Part shown: positions 16,551 to 24,342 of the stretch, one piece after another
How the letters are laid out: every line of letters starts with the position of its first letter
Numbering within the stretch: the first letter of the stretch is position 1
Assembly (NCBI RefSeq): GCF_014697075.1
Contig: NZ_JACJRE010000013.1
Coordinates: 1-64,000, forward strand
Direction: 5' to 3'
From: Tolypothrix sp. FACHB-123
GTDB lineage: Bacteria; Cyanobacteriota; Cyanobacteriia; Cyanobacteriales; Nostocaceae
Length of the DNA stretch: 64,000 bases
Translations under genes and position numbers: made by a program
The notes under the pieces: model-generated
The model's database searches: none
Seen by the model: the letters and a program-made list of their open reading frames with translations, nothing else
Told to the model about the DNA's origin: nothing

Positions 16551-17282
16551 ATGTATAAGTGCTTCCTTGAGCATCTGGAACAATCGCTTTTGCAACGGTT
16601 TACATTGGAGAGTCGCCCAATTCCCTCCGGACTAGAGTATCAGGTGAGCGATCGCGGCAGGAATCCCGCCACAATTCAGAGTTGGTGTTATCAATGCCCA
16701 GAATTACGCAAAATTCGCTATACATACATCGATGCAGGTGCAAGCGCTCAAATTTTTAATAGTGTGATTTATCCAAATCATCACTATGATTTGCCCTTAC
16801 TCGGCATTGACTTTCTGTCTTTCGGACAGGTAAAAAACCTGATTGTGATGGATTTCCAGCCTCTTTTTCAAGATGAAGCCTACTTGAGGAAGTATATCTA
16901 CCCATTGCAGACATTGCGCGATAAATATCCAGACTTGGCGCAAAATCTGGAAATGAAATTTTATGATGCTAACCAATACTTCTCAAAATATCTGTTATTT
17001 GCCAAAACTGATGCCGAAACAGTCACAACGAGGGTATTTGCAGCCTTCAAAGACTATCTAAATTTATATTGGCAGATGCTAGCCCAAGCCAAACCTTTAA
17101 TTGATCAGTCAGACATTCAACGAATTGTCAAAGCACAAAAAGACTACGACCAATATAGTGCCGATCGCGATCCTGCATCTGGATTATTCAGCAGCTACTT
17201 TGGACATCAATGGTCAGAGCGATTTTTGCATGAATTTTTATTTGAGGATGCTGTGCCATTAGCAGCTGTAGCAACCAAATAG
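16551..17282 (+). CDS. pebA: PebA, 15,16-dihydrobiliverdin:ferredoxin oxidoreductase
   Basis: The first enzyme of phycoerythrobilin synthesis; it reduces the 15,16 double bond of biliverdin with ferredoxin. This 243-residue ferredoxin-dependent bilin reductase has the family core RKIRYTYIDAGASAQIFNSVIYPNHHYDLPLLGIDFLSF with the catalytic Asp in GIDF, and the C-terminal DPASGLFSSYFGHQWSERFLHEFLFE. The two-base-pair shift to PebB-type signatures in the next gene separates the two enzymes. The order pebA-pebB is the usual cyanobacterial one and allows channelling of dihydrobiliverdin. A lone TTGCACT half-site lies about 115 bases upstream. Confidence 0.85.
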   Translation: MYKCFLEHLEQSLLQRFTLESRPIPSGLEYQVSDRGRNPATIQSWCYQCPELRKIRYTYIDAGASAQIFNSVIYPNHHYDLPLLGIDFLSFGQVKNLIVMDFQPLFQDEAYLRKYIYPLQTLRDKYPDLAQNLEMKFYDANQYFSKYLLFAKTDAETVTTRVFAAFKDYLNLYWQMLAQAKPLIDQSDIQRIVKAQKDYDQYSADRDPASGLFSSYFGHQWSERFLHEFLFEDAVPLAAVATK

Positions 17283-17451
17283 AGATAGGCTTTTTAAGCA
17301 CAAAACCTCTCAAACTCTTATTCCTCTGTGGACTCTGCACCCTCTGCGGTTTATTTTTCCGTTGTTATTGTGTAGGTTTTGAAAGATTTAAATCTACATC
17401 ACCACAAAAAAATCCGGTGATTGTTAATTTTGAATGGGGAGCGAAGCGAAG

Positions 17452-18207
17452 TTGACTCTATATCAGCCATTTTTAGATTATGCGATCGCACTTTTACAGA
17501 ATCGTTTAAATTTGCAGCCTTATCCTATTCCGGCTGGGTTTGAGTCCAAACAAGCAACAGTAGGTAAAGGCAAACATCACCAAGAAGTTTTAACAACTAG
17601 CTACGCCTTTCAAACTAGCAAACTCCGGCAAATTCGAGCCGCCCATGTACAGGGAGGTAACTCACTTCAGGTGTTAAATTTTGTCATTTTTCCCCATCTG
17701 AATTATGATTTACCCTTCTTTGGCGGAGATTTAGTCACCTTACCCGGAGGACACCTAATCGCCCTCGATATGCAACCTTTATTTCGGGATGACTTAGGAT
17801 ATCAGGCGAAGTATACCCAGCCTATCCTGCCAATTTTCCAGACACATCAGCAGCATCTCCCTTGGGGCGGGGACTTCCCCGAAGAAGCCCAGCCCTTTTT
17901 CTCTCCCGCCTTTCTCTGGACGCGCCCCCAGCAAACTGAGGTGGTAGAAACTCATGTATTTGCAGCTTTTAAAGATTATCTTCAAGCCTACCTAGATTTC
18001 GTTGACCAAGCAGAACCCATAACCGACTCCAAATATTTAGCCGAAATTGAACAAGCCCAACTGCGTTATCTCCGCTATCGCGCCGAAAAAGACCCAGCAA
18101 GGGGAATGTTCACCCGTTTTTATGGTACTGAGTGGACAGAAGAATATATTCACGGCTTTCTCTTCGATTTGGAAAGAAAACTCGCATTATCAGGGGCTAG
18201 GGGCTAG
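17452..18207 (+). CDS. pebB: PebB, phycoerythrobilin:ferredoxin oxidoreductase
   Basis: Reduces 15,16-dihydrobiliverdin to phycoerythrobilin, the only pigment of the phycoerythrin encoded in this window. Typical PebB signatures are [53 protein letters not shown], with the active-site Asp in FFGGDLV, and [28 protein letters not shown]. The likely start is TTG at 17452 ([15 protein letters not shown]), with GGGGAG about ten bases upstream; the ATG at 17434 would put that GGGGAG inside the gene and add residues absent from the family. It follows pebA by about 170 bases. Confidence 0.88.
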   Translation: MTLYQPFLDYAIALLQNRLNLQPYPIPAGFESKQATVGKGKHHQEVLTTSYAFQTSKLRQIRAAHVQGGNSLQVLNFVIFPHLNYDLPFFGGDLVTLPGGHLIALDMQPLFRDDLGYQAKYTQPILPIFQTHQQHLPWGGDFPEEAQPFFSPAFLWTRPQQTEVVETHVFAAFKDYLQAYLDFVDQAEPITDSKYLAEIEQAQLRYLRYRAEKDPARGMFTRFYGTEWTEEYIHGFLFDLERKLALSGARG

Positions 18208-18210
18208 TAA

Positions 18211-18242
18211 TTTTAGATTTTAGATTTTGGATTTTAGATTTA
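18211..18242. repeat. ATTTTAG heptamer tandem repeat
   Basis: About four copies of ATTTTAG/ATTTTGG after pebB, followed by a CTCGCGGACTCGCTAACGCT element around 18258-18290 and ATGCCCA heptamers. Confidence 0.7.
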
Positions 18243-18412
18243 AACCTAATCCAAAAGACGCTCGCGGACTCGCTAACGCTACGCTAACGGAAATCCAAAA
18301 TCCAAAATTGAATTGCCCATGCCCAATGCCCATTTTCTTGTGCTTTGGTAACTGAAATCTGAGAAAATTTAACATGGGTATTTTAAAACTACGTTTAGCA
18401 AACAAAACAAAT

Positions 18413-18652
18413 ATGTCTGATACTACAGAACTCACCGCAAACGCTCAAACTGACTCAGAAGAACTGACTCTCGCGATCGCAGAATTAGAACAATATCGGG
18501 AACGTCTAGTTAACGATACCTTGTCAATGGCACAAAAAGCTAAAGTGATGAAGGCACAAGCACTTGCTAGCCTGCAACCTCAACTTACTCAGATAGACGC
18601 TACTCTAGAGTCACTACGTCAGCAGCAATCTACTTTGATATCAGGTAACTAG
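18413..18652 (+). CDS. Small helical protein upstream of cpeF, function unknown
   Basis: A 79-residue acidic N-terminus followed by a long amphipathic helix (ELTLAIAELEQYRERLVNDTLSMAQKAK ... LQPQLTQIDATLESLRQQQSTL), probably a coiled-coil dimer. The ATG at 18413 (MSDTTELTANAQ) is preferred to 18374 because the extra 13 residues are basic and unlike the rest. It ends 34 bases before cpeF on the same strand, so the two are probably co-transcribed; it may assist lyase action or be unrelated. Confidence 0.65.
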   Translation: MSDTTELTANAQTDSEELTLAIAELEQYRERLVNDTLSMAQKAKVMKAQALASLQPQLTQIDATLESLRQQQSTLISGN

Positions 18653-18686
18653 AGGCTTTTAAAATAACAGTGATAGGGAATTTGTG

Positions 18687-19598
18687 ATGAGTCAATCGCT
18701 CAACATTCAAACTTCAGGGGTGAACGATTCCATCCTGCGAGTACAAGCCGAAAATGATGCTCTAGTTCAGAGGGTAAATGAGCAGATTTCACTAGAAATC
18801 TTCGATGCTACAGATGAAACAGTTCTGAAGCAACTCGTGGAGGGTTTAGGAGATCCGCGAGGATTGGTGCGATTGCGGTTTGCGGAAACTTTGGGTGAAA
18901 TTGGTGAAGCCACAACGCCATTTCTGATAGAAGCGCTGAGAAATCATTCTAATGTAGTGGTGCGCAGGGCTGCTGCTAAAACACTCACCATCATCTCCGA
19001 TCCTCGTGCTGTACCAGACTTGCTTCAGGCTTTTCTTAATGATGAAGATACAGTAGTGAGAAGTTCAGCCGCCGGGGCATTAGCTAGAACAGGAGAAGCG
19101 TCTGTACCAGCGTTGCTGGAAATTTTAGCATCAGACGAGCATCCCCAGGATATTAAAGGTCATGCCGCATGGGCGTTGGCATTTATTGGTTCGGAAGCAG
19201 CAGATCATCTATATACAGCATTGAACGCCGCCTCTTTAGATGTCAGATGTGCTGTGATTGGTGCGCTTGGTCATGTGGCGCAAGAACAGTCTGATGAAAA
19301 GTCTTGTAACTTGCTGGTTTCTGCTTTGACAGATCCAGAAGCGCTGATCCGCACCGAAGCAGCCGCAGCCTTGGGACAAGTAAATTATCCTCCCTCTGTA
19401 CCGCATTTAATTCTGGCAACTCAAGATACCGATTTAGATGTGAGGAAAGCAGCAATTAATTCTCTGGGTAAAATAGGCGATCGCGCTGCGTTAGAATCAT
19501 TACAGGCACTACTCAATGATGAACAGGAGGTAGTGCGGGTTTTAGCGAAATTAGCGATCGCTCAAATTGAACGCCAGTCACAAGAAGATGATTGGTAA
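18687..19598 (+). CDS. cpeF: CpeF-type bilin lyase (HEAT repeat, E/F family)
   Basis: A 303-residue all-alpha HEAT-repeat protein of the E/F lyase family. In F. diplosiphon CpeF attaches the doubly linked phycoerythrobilin to Cys48/Cys59 of beta-phycoerythrin; CpeB here has both cysteines. Repeats run from about residue 55 to 290: GLVRLRFAETLGEIGEATTPFLIEALRN, VVVRRAAAKTLTIISDPRAVPDLLQAF, VVRSSAAGALARTGEASVPALLEIL, and GHAAWALAFIGSEAADHLYTAL, ending ALESLQALLNDEQEVVRVLAKLAIAQIE. ATG 18687 follows AGGGA; a GTG just upstream is possible. Assignment rests on length, repeat pattern and context; another E/F lyase cannot be excluded. A degraded copy of its 3' end lies at 21754-21838. Confidence 0.75.
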   Translation: MSQSLNIQTSGVNDSILRVQAENDALVQRVNEQISLEIFDATDETVLKQLVEGLGDPRGLVRLRFAETLGEIGEATTPFLIEALRNHSNVVVRRAAAKTLTIISDPRAVPDLLQAFLNDEDTVVRSSAAGALARTGEASVPALLEILASDEHPQDIKGHAAWALAFIGSEAADHLYTALNAASLDVRCAVIGALGHVAQEQSDEKSCNLLVSALTDPEALIRTEAAAALGQVNYPPSVPHLILATQDTDLDVRKAAINSLGKIGDRAALESLQALLNDEQEVVRVLAKLAIAQIERQSQEDDW

Positions 19599-19847
19599 CT
19601 TTCTGTTTCAGCTATCTCGATGAACATCTCATTTCCAATTGATAGCTTAAAATAGTCGAGTGCAATCATGCTCTTAGTGCTACTCAACTGAATTGAGCAA
19701 GCCGTTAAAATTATGTGGTGATATTTCTGTACAATGAAAAATCTATGCTGGAGACAACAGAGCATATAAACTCTCCGCGTCCCCGTGTCTCGCTCCCAGC
19801 GTCAGCCCTAATGATAAGTGTTCAACCGGACTTGATATTACTGGTAG

Positions 19848-20174
19848 CTACATCCGTGAAAGAGAGCCAATCTTAGTAAGTTTATCCTGATCCAGTCCCT
19901 TGAGTTCATCCAGATGCAACCATCCCTCTTTAATCAGAGTTGCAAAAACAAATACGAGAACTGAATAGTTGTAATCATACTTACCATCAATCTCGTGCCT
20001 TTTGGCACTTAGAAAGTTATGCAAACGCCAGATATCTTCCAACTCGGAAATCTGAACGGCGTTGTCGCGAACTTCCTGAATCAGGGTGTTGATTTCTCGC
20101 TCGTATGCTTTTTGAAAAGCGGCTTGAGCAACTTCTTGTTCTAAATCAGACCAGCTAACTTCGTTTACCTTCAT
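19848..20174 (-). CDS. frp: Fluorescence recovery protein (FRP)
   Basis: A 108-residue dimeric helical protein that detaches active orange carotenoid protein from the phycobilisome and speeds its return to the resting form. The diagnostic stretch IWRLHNFLSAKRHEIDGKYDYNYSVLVFVFATLIKEGWL is present, followed by a Lys-rich C-terminal helix ending GSLSRM. The ATG at 20174 (MKVNEVSWSDLEQEVAQ) is used; an extra 20 residues to 20234 look unlike the family. It lies 349 bases downstream of ocp on the same strand, as in many cyanobacteria. Confidence 0.88.
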   Translation of the reverse strand: MKVNEVSWSDLEQEVAQAAFQKAYEREINTLIQEVRDNAVQISELEDIWRLHNFLSAKRHEIDGKYDYNYSVLVFVFATLIKEGWLHLDELKGLDQDKLTKIGSLSRM

Positions 20175-20523
20175 GCTCCCATCCCAAAATACTCTCCTCC
20201 AAGAGAGCAAATTCACTTCATAAGGGGACTCCAAAAAATCTATTATTCCGTTAAAGTCGTTAACGGTTGACAGTTAACAGTCAACAGTCAACCGTCAACA
20301 ATAGCAATGGAATAGTTTTTTACTTGGAAGTCCCTAATACAGTTTTCATATCGAAGATTATGGGCATAGCTATGCCCACAATCTTCGATAGTGTACTGCG
20401 TTAGACCGCAGATTTATAATTTGTGGAGGTGTAGGACTTTGCCCTAGTCTAGGATTGATCGCCCTATCACCTCATTTTCTAAGTCTGTTTCTAGATAAGA
20501 ATCAAAAGAGAATTCTTATAGTA

Positions 20524-21483
20524 CTAGCGAACCAAATTCAGTAGCTCTTTGGGAGATGCTAGTAAATCTATCGCCACAAAGAAGATTTTATTCTCAGGAG
20601 TGAGCAAGAATCTCCAGGCCATGTTCATACCCACAGCAGCTCCAAACCAGGGAGTTTGCACTGTACCTGTAACTTTGATCTGAGTGTAACCATCCTCTAC
20701 CGGTTCAGACACACCTCGCTGTGGTATTAACTTGAGGTTCTGACAATCTTCTCGGAAAAACCGATATACTGCTTCCTTACCTGCGATCGGTTTTTGAAAG
20801 GGAGGTTGCAGGGCACCATCAGGAGTAAATAACTCAATCAACGCATCAAAGTCGTTGGCATTTAAGTTATCCATATAACTCAATATGATGGGATTATCAA
20901 TGCCTTCGATAGTGACAGGAGTCCGTTTAGCTATTTCTTTAGGGGGAGCGACAGGTTCACTAACCTTGGTATAGCTGCCTAATTTACTAGTATCATACCC
21001 CATATCAACTACAGAATTACGCAGAACGGTAATTTGCTGTCCTGCGTCTAGATCCCTAATTGCTTGCAGAACGGCGGCTGCATTTGCTGATAATCGATAA
21101 CCCTGTGGAATGGGAGCTACAATACCCTGCTCCATCCACTCTCCCAGCCGATACCAAAAACCAAGTTTGATGTTTACAGACCAAATTGCATAGGTACGGC
21201 AAATGGGCGTATCCGCACGGTTTGCTAGGTCACACATCACCTGAGTTTGTTGCTGGAAAGACATTTGCTTGAGTTCATTCAAGGTGTTTTCTGCAAATAC
21301 CATATTTGCAGCGCCAGGAGCAGCAATGGTAATCGTTTTACCCATTTCTAGGTAAGCAAACCAGATGAGCGCTAGCTGATCTTCAGCACTTAGTTGGTTG
21401 AAGCGAGCAATGGTTGCTGGGACTAAATCGGCAGTCAGTGTTTCGGGAAAGATACCGCGAGCTGAATCGATGGTAAACGGCAT
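20524..21483 (-). CDS. ocp: Orange carotenoid protein (OCP)
   Basis: A 319-residue photoactive protein that binds a ketocarotenoid and quenches phycobilisome excitation under strong blue light. The N-terminal helical domain (1-165) and the NTF2-like C-terminal domain (about 195-315) are joined by a linker with VAPPKEIAK. Key residues are present: Trp41, Tyr44, Trp110 and Arg155 in the N-domain, and Tyr203 and Trp290, which hydrogen-bond the carotenoid keto group in characterised OCPs. Arg155 is the residue needed for phycobilisome docking. A partner frp gene downstream indicates the OCP1 type. Placement inside a phycoerythrin island is notable. Confidence 0.95.
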   Translation of the reverse strand: MPFTIDSARGIFPETLTADLVPATIARFNQLSAEDQLALIWFAYLEMGKTITIAAPGAANMVFAENTLNELKQMSFQQQTQVMCDLANRADTPICRTYAIWSVNIKLGFWYRLGEWMEQGIVAPIPQGYRLSANAAAVLQAIRDLDAGQQITVLRNSVVDMGYDTSKLGSYTKVSEPVAPPKEIAKRTPVTIEGIDNPIILSYMDNLNANDFDALIELFTPDGALQPPFQKPIAGKEAVYRFFREDCQNLKLIPQRGVSEPVEDGYTQIKVTGTVQTPWFGAAVGMNMAWRFLLTPENKIFFVAIDLLASPKELLNLVR

Positions 21484-21912
21484 AAGTAAACCTTAATTAG
21501 GAGTTTATGGATGATCAAGCTCAACGCTTAACTGACGTTTACAGCTTTATTTGTGTAAATCTAATTAGTAGTATTAACTATCTGTAACGAAAAGTAAAGA
21601 AACTTAATAAATTTTTGTATCGGTCTTGACAGCAATTGCAGTGGAAAGCCTACCAGCTATATCCTTGAGCAAGTAGGCAATCAAAGGTTGACTTTCTGTA
21701 AAGTCCTGAGATTAAATACAATTCCAGCGTTTTATGTCCTTTTACATGGTGATGCGATCGCACTGCTAATGAATCATTACAGGCGCTACTCAACGATCAA
21801 CAAGAGGTACTGAGGGTTTTAGCAAAATTAGTGATGTCTAACAACAAGCCGTACTTTCCGAGACGCCTCGCTCCGCTCGTCTACCGCTATTAAAGATAGA
21901 GTATTTGCAGAA
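21484..21912. other. Intergenic region between ocp and the methyltransferase
   Basis: 429 bases. It contains the ocp promoter region near the left side, the cpeF-like remnant at 21754-21838 and a GAGACGCCTCGCTCC-type repeat at 21859-21890. No intact gene. Confidence 0.6.
21754..21838 (+). pseudogene. Remnant of a cpeF-like 3' end
   Basis: These 85 bases align without gaps to 19477-19561 near the end of cpeF, sharing blocks such as GAATCATTACAGGC and GGGTTTTAGC. By eye about four in five bases match. In frame it would read ESLQALLND-QEV-RVLAKLV, but nothing upstream or downstream continues the gene. It is a decayed fragment of a duplicated HEAT-repeat lyase gene. Confidence 0.75.
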
Positions 21913-23106
21913 CTAATGTTTTGCAGGAGTGAGAAGAATGATTTGCTGTTTTTGGAGCGATCGCACATCTGCTAAACTCGCATCTACTGACTGCAAAATT
22001 TGCTCTGTTGTTTGATTTCCATCACAGACGAGGAGAAATTGCCACTCGGCATCATTTAAACGCACAATTTGATAGTCTTGATTAAAAAATTGTTGACTAT
22101 CTCGCCATCCCTGAATGCAAGGACTAGGTTCCGGTATAGCTGACATTAACTTAGTATCTGATGCCCAATCTTCTCTATTAATGGGGCTGCGTCCTAAGAA
22201 AAACTCATAGTGGGTAATTGCTTGGGGGTCGAGGAGTTCAATTAACCGATAGCGTTGGCGATTGCTCAAATTTTGCGCCCGTTCAATTAACTCTGGTGCT
22301 TTACCAATCAAGCGTTCTAAATCCCAAACCTTGGGATTAGAAAAGCCGAGAAACTCCAACCCCGACGCATCGATTAATTCAAACACTGTATTGATGTTGT
22401 AATCAATTTCTTGGGGATGGACATACATATCTGCAAAGTAGCCATCCCGTTGATTTTCCCAAGACCAACGTTCCTGTTCGCGCTGGCGGAGGCGGTTATC
22501 TTCTGGTAGTGCAGCAAATATTTCTCGTCCCACTGCGACACCATCGGTGTAATCGCCGCGTTTCTCACCTTGCAAAAGAGCAATCGCTTCTTGCATCAAT
22601 TTAATTTCCCAACGTCCCAGTTCCCCATACACAAAAATGTGCATTATACCACCAGGTGACAGCTTTTTTGCTAAAGCTTGAATTCCGCGAATGGGATCGG
22701 GGGTATGGTGCAGAACTCCCACACAGTTAATTAGCTCAAACTCTCCCGGAAGTTGTTCAACATCAAACAAACTCAGATGATGAAATTCTACCCTGGTTGC
22801 TCCTGATTTTTGACAACGCTCTTGAGCTACAGCTAACGCACCAGCACTCAAATCGATACCGACAACAGTCGCATCTGGATTGAGATGGACTAAGTATTCT
22901 GTTCCCACCCCCGTACCACAGCCAGCATCAAGAATGCGGATATTGGTTTGTGCGGGTTTTTGTCCGGTACAAAAGTTATACGCCGTCAGCCAGTTCCAGC
23001 GCCAGTTATAACCTGGAGGCGGTTCATCTAATAACGGTTCTGGGGGGAAGGGATAGGTATTGTAGAGTTTGGCGACGGCTGCACTAATTGCTTGGGAATC
23101 TGACAT
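21913..23106 (-). CDS. Class I SAM-dependent methyltransferase, candidate CpcM
   Basis: A 397-residue methyltransferase. The SAM site is in IRILDAGCGTGVGTEYLVHLNPDATVVGIDLS, followed by the family motif NCVGVLHHTPDPIRGIQALAKKLSPGGIMHIFVYGE. The distinctive N-terminus AVAKLYNTYPFPPEPLLDEPPPGYNWRWNW and a 180-residue C-terminal extension are not those of small-molecule enzymes. Length and context fit CpcM, which N-methylates the conserved Asn near the beta-82 bilin (Asn70 in the CpeB encoded here). I am not certain of this; a general cyanobacterial protein methyltransferase is the alternative. It lies 75 bases downstream of cpeZ on the same strand. Confidence 0.7.
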   Translation of the reverse strand: MSDSQAISAAVAKLYNTYPFPPEPLLDEPPPGYNWRWNWLTAYNFCTGQKPAQTNIRILDAGCGTGVGTEYLVHLNPDATVVGIDLSAGALAVAQERCQKSGATRVEFHHLSLFDVEQLPGEFELINCVGVLHHTPDPIRGIQALAKKLSPGGIMHIFVYGELGRWEIKLMQEAIALLQGEKRGDYTDGVAVGREIFAALPEDNRLRQREQERWSWENQRDGYFADMYVHPQEIDYNINTVFELIDASGLEFLGFSNPKVWDLERLIGKAPELIERAQNLSNRQRYRLIELLDPQAITHYEFFLGRSPINREDWASDTKLMSAIPEPSPCIQGWRDSQQFFNQDYQIVRLNDAEWQFLLVCDGNQTTEQILQSVDASLADVRSLQKQQIILLTPAKH

Positions 23107-23181
23107 TGGGGAAGAACATTAATTTGTCATACAGTTTAATTATCCATGTACTGAAGATGCGATCGCATAATTCTCGGACAA

Positions 23182-23799
23182 TTATTTTTCCCCTCGCTGA
23201 AACTTCATTGTCATTTCTAGGCGAGATAATGCGCTAGTAGCCGACTCGCGTACATAGGAATCGGTTGATTCATTCTCAATTAGAGATTGTAAAACCTCTA
23301 CACCTCGGCTATCACCAATTGAGCCAAGAGCATTGACAATCGAGATTCCTAGCGCTGGGTTGTCTGTAGTTTGCAATGCTTCAATCAAAACATCGACTAC
23401 CGGAGAACCAATTTCACCCAAAGCCATGACAGCAGCAATATGTACTACGGGATTGGGATCGTTGAGGGCAGTTTTTAAACCCTGTACGCCTTCAGATGCA
23501 AAGGGAACATCTGGATGATTAATGGCGACTTGCGCCAGCGCTTTAGCCGCACTACCGCGAACGGTGACATTATTGCTATTGAGCAGCGCTTCCACTAAGG
23601 AATTTACCGCATCGGGGCCGATCGCACCTAAGGCTTTCACTGCTGCTCGTCGATAAGTAGTATCCTCTTCATCGAGAATACTCATCAACCGAGGGATAGT
23701 TGTCTCATCGGGATTTTCCGCTAGTTCCCACATTGCTTGATCGCGGAGGTGGGGATTGGGGTGTTTTAGTTGTTGGAATAGTTCTTCTGTTGTTGGCAT
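23182..23799 (-). CDS. cpeZ: CpeZ, chaperone-like phycoerythrin assembly factor
   Basis: A 205-residue HEAT-repeat protein of the E/F lyase clan. In F. diplosiphon CpeZ works with CpeY, stabilising CpeA/CpeB during chromophore attachment rather than being a lyase itself. Repeats are HPNPHLRDQAMWELAENPDETTIPRLMSIL, TTYRRAAVKALGAIGPDAVNSLVEALL, VTVRGSAAKALAQVAI, PVVHIAAVMALGEIGSPVVDVLIEAL and SYVRESATSALSRLE. ATG 23799 (MPTTEELFQQL) is used. It is in line with cpeY but separated from it by a GNAT gene, an arrangement different from the simple cpeYZ pair. Confidence 0.85.
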   Translation of the reverse strand: MPTTEELFQQLKHPNPHLRDQAMWELAENPDETTIPRLMSILDEEDTTYRRAAVKALGAIGPDAVNSLVEALLNSNNVTVRGSAAKALAQVAINHPDVPFASEGVQGLKTALNDPNPVVHIAAVMALGEIGSPVVDVLIEALQTTDNPALGISIVNALGSIGDSRGVEVLQSLIENESTDSYVRESATSALSRLEMTMKFQRGEK

Positions 23800-23842
23800 T
23801 GTTTTGAATTCAAAGATAATTAACAAACAGGTTGATATTTAT

Positions 23843-24322
23843 TTATGAAGGAGAAATCAGATCTAAACGCATTTCATTGCTTTCCCTAAATCCCAAGTTA
23901 CTATAAAGTGGTTTCCCCGCAGGTGATGCATGAAGAATTACACTAGTGCAACTGAGTGATTGGAGATAAGCGATCGCCATTTGAGTTAGGCGTTTAGCAA
24001 TTCCTTGTTGACGATATGCTTCCTCAACATAAACCCCCCAAATATACCCATATTTTCTTTGCTGTTGGGCGAGAATATGGGGGTACAATCCAGCAAATAA
24101 TTGACAGCTTACGGAAGCAACAATTTCCGAATTAATTTCGGCAATGAAAGCTTTATAAGCTAGTGTCTGACGCGCCTGCTCAATAAATACTAAAGTTATT
24201 TCTCGCCAATCGCTGTGGATGGATGCTTCCGCAACGCCATTATCACGCCATAACTGGAAAAAATGACGAGCAATGATTGTATTATCATCTATATTGGCTT
24301 CTCGAAAGCGAATAGCATCCAT
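23843..24322 (-). CDS. GNAT-family N-acetyltransferase
   Basis: A 159-residue GNAT enzyme that would transfer an acetyl group from acetyl-CoA to an amine. It starts MDAIRFREANIDDNTIIARHFFQLW and has the pyrophosphate-binding motif A in WGVYVEEAYRQQGIAKRLTQMAIAYLQSL and the end VILHASPAGKPLYSNLGFRESNEMRL. ATG 24322 leaves a 20-base gap after cpeY and a 43-base gap before cpeZ, so it lies inside the cpeY-cpeZ operon. The substrate is unknown. Being co-transcribed with lyase genes, it may act on phycobilisome proteins, or it may be a passive insertion. Confidence 0.88.
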   Translation of the reverse strand: MDAIRFREANIDDNTIIARHFFQLWRDNGVAEASIHSDWREITLVFIEQARQTLAYKAFIAEINSEIVASVSCQLFAGLYPHILAQQQRKYGYIWGVYVEEAYRQQGIAKRLTQMAIAYLQSLSCTSVILHASPAGKPLYSNLGFRESNEMRLDLISPS

Positions 24323-24342
24323 AGGTGGGATTTTTCGGGAAA

